64,000 nucleotides of DNA from G965233625 sp965233625 (GTDB lineage Bacteria > Planctomycetota > Planctomycetia > Pirellulales > Pirellulaceae): positions 2,046,001 through 2,110,000 of the forward strand of contig OZ247499.1 in the NCBI GenBank assembly GCA_965233625.1, in the 5' to 3' direction. The notes under the pieces were generated by a model. The model searched no databases, was not told where the DNA came from, and saw nothing but the letters and a program-made list of their open reading frames with translations. Shown here piece after piece: positions 1-9,011 of this stretch. Position 1 is the first letter of the stretch; each line of letters begins with the position of its first letter. The translations under genes and the position numbers were made by a program.

Positions 1-1841
1 GTTTCGCGGTATCGGCTAAAACTTGACCAGGCGTCCTTCAGCGCCGTACGCCCTTCTTCTGCAAGTTCAATCTTCAGCGCACCCAGCACGATCTCTGTAG
101 CTTCACCTATATCAAGCTGCTGGCGTTCCTTGATCTGCTTTTGAAACTGTTCGTCGGCGGATATCAGCTTACGGAACGCCTCTCCAATTGCCCCTGGCAT
201 CGCAGGACTTGTCAACGTTGATGCGATCAGAAGTTTTAAGAACGCCGCTTGTGCGGTGTTCGACTTAGGTCTAACCGGGTCGAGCGATACGCCCGCATCC
301 TGTTGAACTGGCAGCGTGCCCGTTGCACCGGGGAGTGATGTCACCCACTGCAGCCCTCCCTCTTCGCCCCCGGCCTTGGATACGCTGATCGGCTCTAGCG
401 ACGCTAGTGAAAAGGCGCCTCCTACGTCCACCATGCCTTCTACAACTCTGGCGGTGGATTCAGGCACGGGACGATCGCCAAGCGCCAACAGGATGGTTTC
501 GCCTATGAGCATCGACTCGCCCGAAGGCGTTCCCTGACGGCTGACGATGCTGCGTGAACCGGGCGATGCAATGCGTTGCAGATTATCAGAAGATACAAAT
601 TCAACCTTGAACCCGCGGGACTGCAGAACCTCGCTGGCAAGTTCGACCGGCATCAGTTCTACGTCGGGGACGGTGGCAGCCGCATCAACAGGTCCGCGGT
701 TCTGGTCATAGGGGAAAAGAGATCCGCTGGCAGCAATCTTGTCGCCTTCGCGTTTGATGGCAATCGTGTCTGAGCGGTCTCCCCACGGTGCATGGAGGCG
801 GATGTATAACCATCGCGTAACATCATCTGACAGGTCCCGGACGCGAAGCCGGACGTACGTCTTGCCTTTGAAAGAATACATATCCGCAAATGCCAGGTCA
901 GCGTCACTGCCGGTGTCGAGCGGCTCCAGCCTTGGACGCTGCCGTCCCGGAATGATCTGGCACCCCTCCAGCCACATCCCCGGCGCCGGTGTCTTAACTT
1001 CCACCGAGACAAACTGCGCATCGGGGGTCGAGTCGTAGCGGCTTAACAAGATCGAATCTGAAATTTGCGGCGCCGGAAGATCCAGGCGGTGTGCATTGCC
1101 ATTTTCCTCCCCTACCCACAGGCTTCGTGTGCCGGGAGTTATAGCGTCGCTGCCCCTTAGCCCGACCTCCACGGAACCGTTGGAGAATGTCACCTTGGAG
1201 TCGCCGGCGGGATCACTCAAGCAGGTGAGTCCATTTCCCGCAGGAACTGGCAGATCGCTCGACACGACGAACAAACCCTCGCGCCACGATACTCTTGTAG
1301 ATTGAATCGTACGCGGCCAGTAGCCGTTCAGCGAGGGTCCATGATGATCGATCCGTTTAACACTTGCGTCCTGCACCCAACCTGCCGGCGCATCTGGAGC
1401 TGTCGAGGTTTTCACCCAGAGCCAGCCGGGTTGTTCACGTTCCACCAGCAGCGTCCGTCCCTTGGCGACGGTGGCATTCGTTTTGCCGCCGACCTTTAGG
1501 GGTGTCTTGTCTTTTTGAACGAGTATGTACTTTTCCGGCGCCGGCGGCTGGTAAAGCGGAGCAAGTGGCGCGGGCACGGCTTTGGCCTGCTGGTTCCAGA
1601 GATAGCCAATCTTTGCATCGCTGGAGGCGGGTAGCCTGACACCATAAAACGGTGGCTGAATATCTACGATTTCAAACTTGTCACCCTTCCGGGCCGTCAT
1701 CAAGACTTTCTTTCCGCTTTTGATTTCCGCTTGATCAGCAGTCACTTCTGCATAGTCACCGATCTCTGCTCCCATTGCGGAAAGGCACGAAAGGGCGATG
1801 GTGGCAACAACCACGGACGTCGTGTGCGACCAGATGTTCAT
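1..1841 (-). CDS. Exported protein with SH3-like and PASTA-like domains (3' end cut by window edge)
   Basis: The frame is open from an ATG at 1841 to the window edge, about 613 codons, so the C-terminus is missing. A signal peptide covers roughly residues 1-25 (hydrophobic VVVATIALSCL, then AMGA). Two SH3-like stretches follow (about 25-75 and 95-145; pattern of a value set, GDKFEIVD, then a GYLW or GWVQ strand). A PASTA-like segment lies near 388-457 (VPDVELMPVELASEVLQSRG, then PSGESMLIGETILLALGD). PASTA domains in other proteins bind peptidoglycan fragments, so a periplasmic or wall role is possible; this is inference. GTAGGGA sits about 8 nt upstream as a ribosome site. The gene is third in an operon, 21 nt after the 1863-3539 gene, which also carries SH3-like repeats. 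No enzymatic motif was seen. Confidence 0.75.
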   Translation of the reverse strand, partial: MNIWSHTTSVVVATIALSCLSAMGAEIGDYAEVTADQAEIKSGKKVLMTARKGDKFEIVDIQPPFYGVRLPASSDAKIGYLWNQQAKAVPAPLAPLYQPPAPEKYILVQKDKTPLKVGGKTNATVAKGRTLLVEREQPGWLWVKTSTAPDAPAGWVQDASVKRIDHHGPSLNGYWPRTIQSTRVSWREGLFVVSSDLPVPAGNGLTCLSDPAGDSKVTFSNGSVEVGLRGSDAITPGTRSLWVGEENGNAHRLDLPAPQISDSILLSRYDSTPDAQFVSVEVKTPAPGMWLEGCQIIPGRQRPRLEPLDTGSDADLAFADMYSFKGKTYVRLRVRDLSDDVTRWLYIRLHAPWGDRSDTIAIKREGDKIAASGSLFPYDQNRGPVDAAATVPDVELMPVELASEVLQSRGFKVEFVSSDNLQRIASPGSRSIVSRQGTPSGESMLIGETILLALGDRPVPESTARVVEGMVDVGGAFSLASLEPISVSKAGGEEGGLQWVTSLPGATGTLPVQQDAGVSLDPVRPKSNTAQAAFLKLLIASTLTSPAMPGAIGEAFRKLISADEQFQKQIKERQQLDIGEATEIVLGALKIELAEEGRTALKDAWSSFSRYRE

Positions 1842-1862
1842 AACAATCCCTACTTCGGCTGA

Positions 1863-3539
1863 CTACTTGGTAGGCGACACAACGCCATGAATCGTACGGA
1901 CCCAACCGTGCCTTACCTGCCCCGACAGCTTGACTTGAATACGCACCCAGCCATCTTTTTCTTCAAGCACATCGTACTCCTGTCCGGGCGGAATCCGCGC
2001 GATTGTCGATTGTCCAACTTTCAGATCGGCGTTGCTGCTTGTCGCGCGGAACCGTGGTCGCGAGCTAGCTGGTGTGGACGCGATTTCTGGGCGACTGAGC
2101 TTCAGGTTCCGCTGGTGCACCCATCCCATGGTGGTCTTTCCACCAGAATTTAACGCAATGCGTGTCCAGTCGCCGCGTTGTTCAAGCACGTCGAACTTGT
2201 CGCCCCGGCTGACGCTGCCTACCGTCTTCGACCCACTCTTCACGTCCACGTTGTCCGCCGTAACCGTTGCAGTATTTCCGCCGGTTCTTGCCAGAAAGAG
2301 GTATTCGAACTCTCCGATTTCGTCCGCTTGATAAGCGCGGCGTCCGTTGGCTTCTTCCACCAGCCACAGGTCGCTGTCCTGGTGCGTTTCGTACCGGCGA
2401 TTTTCACTTCTCGCAGAAAACCTGATGCGCGAAGCCCGGATCCGCATCCCTAGATGGTCGCGTGGCTCGACAGAGGCGTTAGGACGAATATCAAATCTGG
2501 CTTTACGCCATGCGACCTGCCCGCCTTCGGTCGTACGGTAATCCAGCGTGACGGACAACTCCGCCGGCGCCTCGTTCTTCATCCGCAGCACACGTTCTGT
2601 AAACACCTGCGGTCCTTCGGGAGCTTCGAAAGTGTGCGTGTGCGTGGCGATTTTCTCAGAGTAGTAAACCCGCGAATCTTCGAAATCTGGATTCTTTTTA
2701 ACCATCCAGAGATCTTCGTCCTGGTGCCGATCCAAGCGTTGCCCACTCTCTGTCTCGGCCCAGATGCGGACGCGTTGTGCGGTGGTCGGCTGCTCATTTT
2801 CCACCGTCATCAGCATCTCAGATTTCCCGGCAGCGACCGTCAACACAGCGGGCCGCTCTCCCGGACCGGAAGGCAGCCACATCCACTGGTAACCCTTCTC
2901 CTCGTCAAACTGCTGGGTGCGACGATGCACGAAAACACGCAGCGGTTCCTCCGTTTTATTGACGATCTTCAGATACTTCTCACGTCTTCTCTGACGCCCC
3001 GTTATCTCTACTTCTGGAAGAAACCGTTCGATCCTTTTTTGTATCTCGTCCCGCACAAGGTCGGCGGCTGGAAAACTGGAGCCGTGTTTGAACGGTGGCA
3101 GATCAATCTCCGCCTTGGGCGTCTTCTCACCGATAAGCCCTTTGAAAATAACCCGGACTTTCACATGCGCAGAGCCGCTGTTGCGTTTGGGCTTTGAACC
3201 TGGCGAAATCTCGCTGCTGAAGCCGCTTATCTGTAACGGGAAAAGCAGCATGCCATCTTTGCCATCGTTGATCGTGCCGCTTACACACCTTACAAACCGG
3301 AACCGTAGTTCAGAAACCTTGCTCGCACGTCTGCCACTGGACCTGCGATCGCCGGTGTCTGTCTTCTTTTCAACGTTCACTTCTTCCAGCGAAGCGGCCA
3401 TTTTATCCAGACGGGCTACCCGGCTCTTGTCGCTTGGACTTAGCTCAACGGCCAACACGGCGCCGGCACTGTACAACATCCAGGCGGCGCACGACAATCC
3501 GATGGTTTGTAATAGTCTGCGGGAGTGCAACACGGTCAC
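1863..3539 (-). CDS. Exported protein with an internal duplication and two C-terminal SH3-like domains
   Basis: 558 residues with a signal peptide at about 1-30 (cleavage after AVLA). The middle holds two related units, about 195-304 and 320-417. Each has an R-I-(W/R) strand, a charged loop and the signature HQDxDLWxV (272-280 and 386-394), ending in an aromatic Y/F-rich strand. Two SH3-like repeats follow at about 424-482 and 497-553 (GDKFDVLEQRGDWTRI; GQEYDVLEEKDGWVRI). SH3-like repeats in bacterial exported proteins often bind cell-wall or surface ligands. The start is GTG, sharing its G with the upstream gene's TAG stop (TAGTG), which implies translational coupling. Function unknown; a surface-binding role is inferred only from domain type. 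Confidence 0.8.
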   Translation of the reverse strand: MTVLHSRRLLQTIGLSCAAWMLYSAGAVLAVELSPSDKSRVARLDKMAASLEEVNVEKKTDTGDRRSSGRRASKVSELRFRFVRCVSGTINDGKDGMLLFPLQISGFSSEISPGSKPKRNSGSAHVKVRVIFKGLIGEKTPKAEIDLPPFKHGSSFPAADLVRDEIQKRIERFLPEVEITGRQRRREKYLKIVNKTEEPLRVFVHRRTQQFDEEKGYQWMWLPSGPGERPAVLTVAAGKSEMLMTVENEQPTTAQRVRIWAETESGQRLDRHQDEDLWMVKKNPDFEDSRVYYSEKIATHTHTFEAPEGPQVFTERVLRMKNEAPAELSVTLDYRTTEGGQVAWRKARFDIRPNASVEPRDHLGMRIRASRIRFSARSENRRYETHQDSDLWLVEEANGRRAYQADEIGEFEYLFLARTGGNTATVTADNVDVKSGSKTVGSVSRGDKFDVLEQRGDWTRIALNSGGKTTMGWVHQRNLKLSRPEIASTPASSRPRFRATSSNADLKVGQSTIARIPPGQEYDVLEEKDGWVRIQVKLSGQVRHGWVRTIHGVVSPTK

Positions 3540-5611
3540 TATCCTCCAAACACGCTACCCAGCGCTTTTCCCGGGTTGCTCAAGGTTTCTCTCACGCCGC
3601 CCTCCAGGTCCCGGCCCGCTTGCTGCAACCCTTCCCGGCCGCCCGTCAGTACGCCGCCGATATCTTCGCGAAGGTCACTCGCGGCGCCGCCTGCGTTCTT
3701 AAACTCCCGCGATAGATCTCCGCCCAGACGGTCAAGGTCTTCATTCCCCCATTTGACGGTCACGCCAAACTTTTCATCCACATAGTCGCGGGTCTTCTTA
3801 TCAAGTTTCGCCCCGAACTTGCGGGCGTCGGCTTCGCCCTCGGCAAGTGATTTTAACAATCGGTGGTATGCCGCCGTCGCCTGTTTCTGCAGTTCCTGAC
3901 GCAGTTTCCCAAGAGTACATCCCGCCAAAGTCGGAACATCAAACTCTGCCCGCAGTTGATCGCCAAAGGCTTCCGCCACGACGTGGATCGACTCTGGCGA
4001 ATCTGAATCCGCCGTCACTGTCACCACGACGCCGATATTGCCGTACGGGGCGATGTCAGCCACGGTCATGGACTGAATGCACTCAAGTTCCAGCCGTTTA
4101 AAGCCCTGGCTAACGTCGACCACCAACGAACTGCCGAAATCAGCTCCAAACAGCTTAAAGCCCCTGGAAGCTTCGAGCCGCGCACTGCTGTCCGCAAAAT
4201 TCAGCTCACAATGCATGTTGGCAAATGATTTGCCAAACAGCTTGACGTCACCATCAGCCAGAAACCGCTCCCGCTTCAAACTGAATGAGCCGCTCGCAAA
4301 CGCCAGTTGTGCGATGGGGGAGTTGGCGTCCGATGACTTGAACTCGCCCGATACCTCGCCCTTCTCAAAATCGATGACTCCCTTTGTCTGCATGAACTTC
4401 AACCTGGCGACCGTAAGGTGCCCTTCCAGCGTCAAAGATTTCACGGGCACCTGCGTTGAAAGCGCTACCTCCAAAGCGACAATATCGGGGTCTCCTGCCA
4501 GTGTGCTGATCTGTGTGCCAATGGAGATTTCTTTGGTTCTGGGGTTCAGCTTCCCGGCAATCTTCCACATACCAAAGGGCGTGGTCCCGATTGGCACGGG
4601 AGACTTTGTCCGCACCGCCACCAGCAGCGACGCGTCCTTCCAGTCCACGCGGTTGCCTGGATAAAGCACCAGGTTTTCTCCCTTCGCCTTTACCACCTGT
4701 CCGCCAAACAGGCTAATCTCAACGTTGAAGGAGATGCCGCCTCTTAAACCATCCATGCCCGGCTGAAAGTCTGGTGCACCGTTCAGCGTGATTTTGATCG
4801 GGAAGCTATCGCTGGCGAACTCCGCCCCCAGAGATTTGACGCTGTTAAGCACCATCCCTTTCACATTGGATTGCACCCTCATTTTGTTGATGTTGATACG
4901 CGGTGTCTTCTGGCCCGGCTGAACCTGAATCTGGATGCCGGTCGCGGTGACCTTCAGGTCATCCATGTAGACGATCTCGGCGCCAAACTCGGTGGTGGGA
5001 GCAAATAGCGGTGTTCCGGCAGGCGGTGGAATCAACTTCGCTTGCAGCGAGTCATCACCTAAAGAGACCGGCTGACTGATCCACTCGCGCAGTTTTCCCT
5101 CGGCAAAACCCGTCACGTAAGCAGCCGGGTCTCGAAGGGCTTCCAGCTGCGGCAGGATGGTGGTTTCCAGCGCCTTTTGAAGCTCGGCATTCGCCTTCTC
5201 TAAAGCTCTTCGTTTCGCTTGTTCGCGGAAATTCTCTTCGGTAAATCCTTCGTATTCCTCGGCCGTGTATTTGGCGGTTTTCCAGGCCTGTTCCGCTTGC
5301 TTGATGATGGGAGCGAGTTTATTGGCGTAATCAACTGCAGCCGCAAGCTTGGGATACTTTGTCTGCAAAGCCTGGGCTTCGGAAACAACTAGTTCTACGG
5401 CCTGGGCTTCAACATCAGGCTTGTTGAGCCGTGTTTTCCACGCAACTGCCTTTTCTGCAATTTCCAGCGCCTGCTTTGCTTCCTCCTGGTTCAACGACTG
5501 AAGAACTTTGAGCTGTTCCTCAGAGAACTGCTGACCTTGAGTTGCGGTTGGCAACAAGATGATCTGCAGCAGGCAAATCGAAAAAAATAGTGCTGGTAGC
5601 CCTGTTCGCAT
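3539..5611 (-). CDS. Large exported protein of unknown function, first gene of the SH3/PASTA operon
   Basis: 690 residues. Residues 1-26 form a signal peptide (hydrophobic core FFSICLLQIILLP, then ATQGQQ). Residues about 27-165 are strongly helical and charged, probably coiled coil. About 190-560 is rich in alternating hydrophobic residues and repeated phrases such as LTLEGHLTVARLKF and SLVVDVSQGFKRLELE, suggesting a long beta structure reminiscent of AsmA/translocation-type sheets; that resemblance is only impressionistic. The C-terminal 110 residues return to amphipathic helix and end in a glycine-rich tail. No catalytic motif was recognised. It is the first gene after the divergent promoter region and overlaps the next gene by one base. 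Confidence 0.75.
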   Translation of the reverse strand: MRTGLPALFFSICLLQIILLPTATQGQQFSEEQLKVLQSLNQEEAKQALEIAEKAVAWKTRLNKPDVEAQAVELVVSEAQALQTKYPKLAAAVDYANKLAPIIKQAEQAWKTAKYTAEEYEGFTEENFREQAKRRALEKANAELQKALETTILPQLEALRDPAAYVTGFAEGKLREWISQPVSLGDDSLQAKLIPPPAGTPLFAPTTEFGAEIVYMDDLKVTATGIQIQVQPGQKTPRININKMRVQSNVKGMVLNSVKSLGAEFASDSFPIKITLNGAPDFQPGMDGLRGGISFNVEISLFGGQVVKAKGENLVLYPGNRVDWKDASLLVAVRTKSPVPIGTTPFGMWKIAGKLNPRTKEISIGTQISTLAGDPDIVALEVALSTQVPVKSLTLEGHLTVARLKFMQTKGVIDFEKGEVSGEFKSSDANSPIAQLAFASGSFSLKRERFLADGDVKLFGKSFANMHCELNFADSSARLEASRGFKLFGADFGSSLVVDVSQGFKRLELECIQSMTVADIAPYGNIGVVVTVTADSDSPESIHVVAEAFGDQLRAEFDVPTLAGCTLGKLRQELQKQATAAYHRLLKSLAEGEADARKFGAKLDKKTRDYVDEKFGVTVKWGNEDLDRLGGDLSREFKNAGGAASDLREDIGGVLTGGREGLQQAGRDLEGGVRETLSNPGKALGSVFGG

Positions 5612-5653
5612 GAGGAAGCGTCCCTCGAAAGAATTTCTGCGTGGTTTAAGCAG

Positions 5654-5682
5654 ACGCTATCCCATTCAATCTCACCTGTCAA
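5654..5682 (-). promoter_or_regulatory. Candidate sigma70-type promoter for the 5611-1 operon
   Basis: On the minus strand TTGACA (5682-5677) is followed after 17 nt by TAGCGT (5659-5654). The -35 is a full match to the consensus; the -10 keeps only T1, A2 and T6. Transcription would start near 5647, about 36 nt before the ATG at 5611. No experimental support; planctomycete promoters are poorly defined. Confidence 0.4.
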
Positions 5683-5905
5683 CAAACTCCTTGAACTGCT
5701 TGACATCGGGCACGCCCTGAGCACAGACCGTGGCCCACACTCACGGCGTTTGATAAGGCGCCTGCACACGGCGAGGCACGAATTAGCGAACGACAGTCGC
5801 GAACACCGGCTTCCGGAAAACCTGATAAAGTATGCGGTCAGCTTGCCACGCCATCGGGCAACGTGGCGATACGTCCGCGAACTCTTGCTGCTTGGCAGGA
5901 TCAAC

Positions 5906-7471
5906 ATGATTGACTGGATCAATAGCATCTTCGCGTCACCGGTCACGCCGAATGAATCAGTCGAGCCAGAACTGCGACTGATGTTGCGGGAATCGTTGCG
6001 CGAATGTGAAGCGCTGTACCGCGCGGGCGCGCGTCTGGCTCAACGCGATTGTCCGCAGCACATAAGTGGCGACCCGCGGAAGTTTGTCCGCGTGATGGGC
6101 GACCTTCAACGTGGCCTTGTTGTCAAGATTCTGATTGAGATCGGCCAATCCGACCGGCACTGGCATACGGCAGAGTGCGAGGTTGCCAAAATGGTGCTGC
6201 GGCACACGTGGGGCGTAAAGGTAAAGGACGCTGATCTTGCTCAAACGCTGCAGAACGTGGCGGACCATTCTGAAACGCTGAAGTGGACGGCGCTGGTGGC
6301 GCCGTTCGTGCAGATGCCGCCATTGCACGACCAGATACCAGAACTTATCGCGCTGGCAATGCGCATTGCGAATCTCGTCGCCAAAGCAGATGGCCAAATC
6401 CAGCCTTCAGAAACTGCCGCCCTGCACAAGATCGAACGCGAACTCGCAGCAGCACTCGACACACGTCGCGACAACACTGAAAAACCCGACAAAACGAAAC
6501 GCAAGTTCGACGTCAAAGCGAAAGTGGCAGGCGTGCGTTACGGCGATCAGGCGGTCGCGGTGCAAGAGAAAGGCACTACTTCCAACGACGCTGCCGGAAC
6601 AGACGAAACAGACGAAACAGAAAACGCGCTCAGCCCAGAGGAGAGGCGGGAAACGCTTCAACAGGCGATCGAAGAACTGCGCCAGTTGACGGGACTTCAA
6701 TCGATTAAGCAGGACATCCGTGAACTGATCGACTTCGTAAAGATTCAGAAGCGTCGCCAGGAGCACAGCCTTCCCGCTACTCCTGTGAGTCTGCACGCTG
6801 TTTTCGAGGGCAATCCTGGCACAGGCAAGACCACCGTTGCCCGTATCCTTGGCCGCATTTTCTGCGGCCTGAATCTGCTCGACAAAGGCCACACGATTGA
6901 GACCGACCGGTCAGGACTTGTCGCTGAATACGCCGGGCAGACTGGACCGCGGACCCACGAACGCATCGACGAAGCTCTGCACGGCGTTCTGTTTGTTGAC
7001 GAAGCCTACAGCCTGATCTCGCAGCAGGGGCAAGATGCATTCGGTGTCGAAGCTATTCAGGCGATGTTGAAACGGATGGAAGACGACCGGGAGCGATTGA
7101 TTGTAGTGCTGGCCGGCTATCCCATTCCGATGCGGCGGCTATTGCGATCGAACGCAGGGCTCTCGTCGCGATTCCAGCGGACGTTTTCCTTCCCTGACTA
7201 TTCCGTTGACGAACTGCTCGAAATCTTCCAGAAGATGTGCAAGAAATGCCACTACCAGCTGACGAAAGCAGCCACGGAGAAACTCCGCGCCGGATTCCAG
7301 CATGAATCCGACCGCAAGGACGAACACTTCGGCAACGGCCGCCTCGCGCGGAACGTGTTCGAAGAGACGATCCGGCGCCAGGCGTCGCGACTTGTTTCCG
7401 TCGCGCCGCTAACTTGCGAACTGCTGAAAACCATCGAAGCAGAAGATGTTGCGGATGCGAGCCAGACGTAA
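5906..7471 (+). CDS. CbxX/EccA-type AAA+ ATPase with N-terminal TerB-like region
   Basis: About 521 residues from the ATG at 5906, preceded by AGGA 7 nt upstream. The frame stays open to 5750, but that 52-residue extension looks non-native. Residues about 135-186 (ALAMRIANLVAKADGQIQPSE...) resemble the TerB fold. The ATPase domain has Walker A GNPGTGKTT near 301-309, Walker B VLFVDEA near 361-367 and an SSRFQ arginine-finger segment near 419. This family includes CbxX/CfxQ (Rubisco remodelling), EccA of type VII secretion and SpoVK, all hexameric remodelling ATPases. No Rubisco or type VII core genes lie nearby. It diverges from the SH3/PASTA operon across about 290 nt, so shared regulation is possible. 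Confidence 0.9.
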   Translation: MIDWINSIFASPVTPNESVEPELRLMLRESLRECEALYRAGARLAQRDCPQHISGDPRKFVRVMGDLQRGLVVKILIEIGQSDRHWHTAECEVAKMVLRHTWGVKVKDADLAQTLQNVADHSETLKWTALVAPFVQMPPLHDQIPELIALAMRIANLVAKADGQIQPSETAALHKIERELAAALDTRRDNTEKPDKTKRKFDVKAKVAGVRYGDQAVAVQEKGTTSNDAAGTDETDETENALSPEERRETLQQAIEELRQLTGLQSIKQDIRELIDFVKIQKRRQEHSLPATPVSLHAVFEGNPGTGKTTVARILGRIFCGLNLLDKGHTIETDRSGLVAEYAGQTGPRTHERIDEALHGVLFVDEAYSLISQQGQDAFGVEAIQAMLKRMEDDRERLIVVLAGYPIPMRRLLRSNAGLSSRFQRTFSFPDYSVDELLEIFQKMCKKCHYQLTKAATEKLRAGFQHESDRKDEHFGNGRLARNVFEETIRRQASRLVSVAPLTCELLKTIEAEDVADASQT

Positions 7472-7498
7472 CCGCTACCTTCGCCTGCCGGTCCTACA

Positions 7499-8815
7499 TC
7501 ATGTGCCGGGTGTCCGCGAGTGGGCGTTCTGCGGGAAGTCGAAGGTTAACACGAGCGGTTCAGTGCCCGTGTTTTCGATGTCCACGCCGCCGCTGTTGAG
7601 CGCGGCCTGCGTGATGAATCCGATCTCGGGATAGAGTTCGCCAAGCTTCATGTCCTGGTGGTAATTCACGTCGAGCTTTCCAACACGACCGCTGCCGCCA
7701 TTTGTGTGGAACATGGCGGGACTCTCAGGGCGGAAATTGGTCTTTCCGCCAGGCTCCACCGTGAGACGCAGAATAGAGCACTTCTGATCGCCGAGGAAAT
7801 CACCGTAAACAATCCACTTCGCGTCAACGCCGTCGCCTGCGAATTCTTCAGCCGTGATTGCCGGGCGCGAATTCTCGCGGACGAAGTCCGGGTCCTGATT
7901 CGCTTTGAAATCGAATTTTTCAACCAGATACTCCCAGTCTTCGTGCTTATCCTTGGGATAGTCCTCTTCCCGGCATGCGTAAAACGCATCTGCTGCCCCA
8001 ATACGTCCGTCCAGCGTGAGGTCTTCGGCCAGGAAGTGCTCATCCATCGTGACATGCAGTTCGTGCGTACAAAGATCCGTCGGCGAATGCAGCACACCGT
8101 TCGGCATCACAAAGCCGTTATCGAGCTGCATCATGGTGTGTGGCGACAAATGCCGGACGCCGTTGTACTCGTTCTTTCCAAAACTCTTCATGCAGGCAAG
8201 GAACTGATCCTTGGATACGAACGGGTACAGCCCCATTGCCGTCGTGTGATAATGCGACGGACTGACGCCAGGATTGTCAAACGAATTGATGTCGTAGACT
8301 TCCCACTTTTCCCAGTGCAGATGATGCGGAATCGGATTCAGGTTGTCGAACTTCTTTGACACAATCGGCCAGGTCACTTCCCCGAACAGAGATTTTGCGA
8401 AGGCAGTTACCTTCTCGCCCATGACCGTTTCTGGATTGGCAACGATCAGATCCTGCAGCGAGATCACCTGTCCGTCCGGAGTAAGAACGTGTGCTTCCCC
8501 TTCGCGAAACGGCGCCTTGTTCGTACGCGTATCGATGACGCCCGTGACGATGGGGACCGTGCAGCACATCCAGATTTCATCGAGGCCCGTACCATTCATG
8601 TAGTCCGGGTAGTACGACTCCGCGTCAAGACGAAGGCGTTTCCCTGGCGAACAGAATGTCCGGCCGGCGTAGCGGTGCAAGAGCTGCAAAACGCCGCCAT
8701 TCTTCTCAAGGCAGTTATCGAGAACCGAAGTCACGCCTTCGCCGGTTCCGTCAATCACATCCTGCTGGGGGTACTCGTGCAGTTTATCCGCGAGAATTGC
8801 CGTCGACGCTGCCAT
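7499..8815 (-). CDS. Uncharacterised cupin-like protein
   Basis: 438 residues, no signal peptide, soluble and acidic; rich in Asp, Glu, His and aromatic residues. Histidine-rich stretches (NPIPHHLHWEKWE; SPSHYHTT; HTNGG near the C-terminus) and the ending PLVLTFDFPQNAHSR recall sugar-isomerase or cupin metal sites, but I cannot name a family. The start is supported by GAGGTG about 9 nt upstream of the ATG. It converges on the AAA+ gene with only 27 nt between the stops. A role in sugar or small-molecule metabolism is a guess from the fold-like pattern. Confidence 0.7.
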   Translation of the reverse strand: MAASTAILADKLHEYPQQDVIDGTGEGVTSVLDNCLEKNGGVLQLLHRYAGRTFCSPGKRLRLDAESYYPDYMNGTGLDEIWMCCTVPIVTGVIDTRTNKAPFREGEAHVLTPDGQVISLQDLIVANPETVMGEKVTAFAKSLFGEVTWPIVSKKFDNLNPIPHHLHWEKWEVYDINSFDNPGVSPSHYHTTAMGLYPFVSKDQFLACMKSFGKNEYNGVRHLSPHTMMQLDNGFVMPNGVLHSPTDLCTHELHVTMDEHFLAEDLTLDGRIGAADAFYACREEDYPKDKHEDWEYLVEKFDFKANQDPDFVRENSRPAITAEEFAGDGVDAKWIVYGDFLGDQKCSILRLTVEPGGKTNFRPESPAMFHTNGGSGRVGKLDVNYHQDMKLGELYPEIGFITQAALNSGGVDIENTGTEPLVLTFDFPQNAHSRTPGT

Positions 8816-9011
8816 AAGTAAAGCACCTCAAAAGTCTGAAATGTGGGCCGGTTCTAAAGAACGTTCTGGACAGATGATCTGGGATGTCCGGGTAGCTACA
8901 ACACAACGAGGTAGGGTAAGAACCAAAGGATCCGAAGTGCTGCGAGAAGGGAATTGTAAGGCAAAGAATGCCACGAGGGAATGGACCTGGAACCGCTCTG
9001 AACCGGGCGCG

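Noticed and set aside
2454..3197. 247-codon plus-strand frame across the SH3-like protein
   Set aside because: Antisense to an intact gene with a signal peptide and domain repeats; the product has no recognisable features.
5750..5905. N-terminal extension of the AAA+ ATPase
   Set aside because: Arg/His-rich and unlike the family; the ATG at 5906 has AGGA at the right distance.
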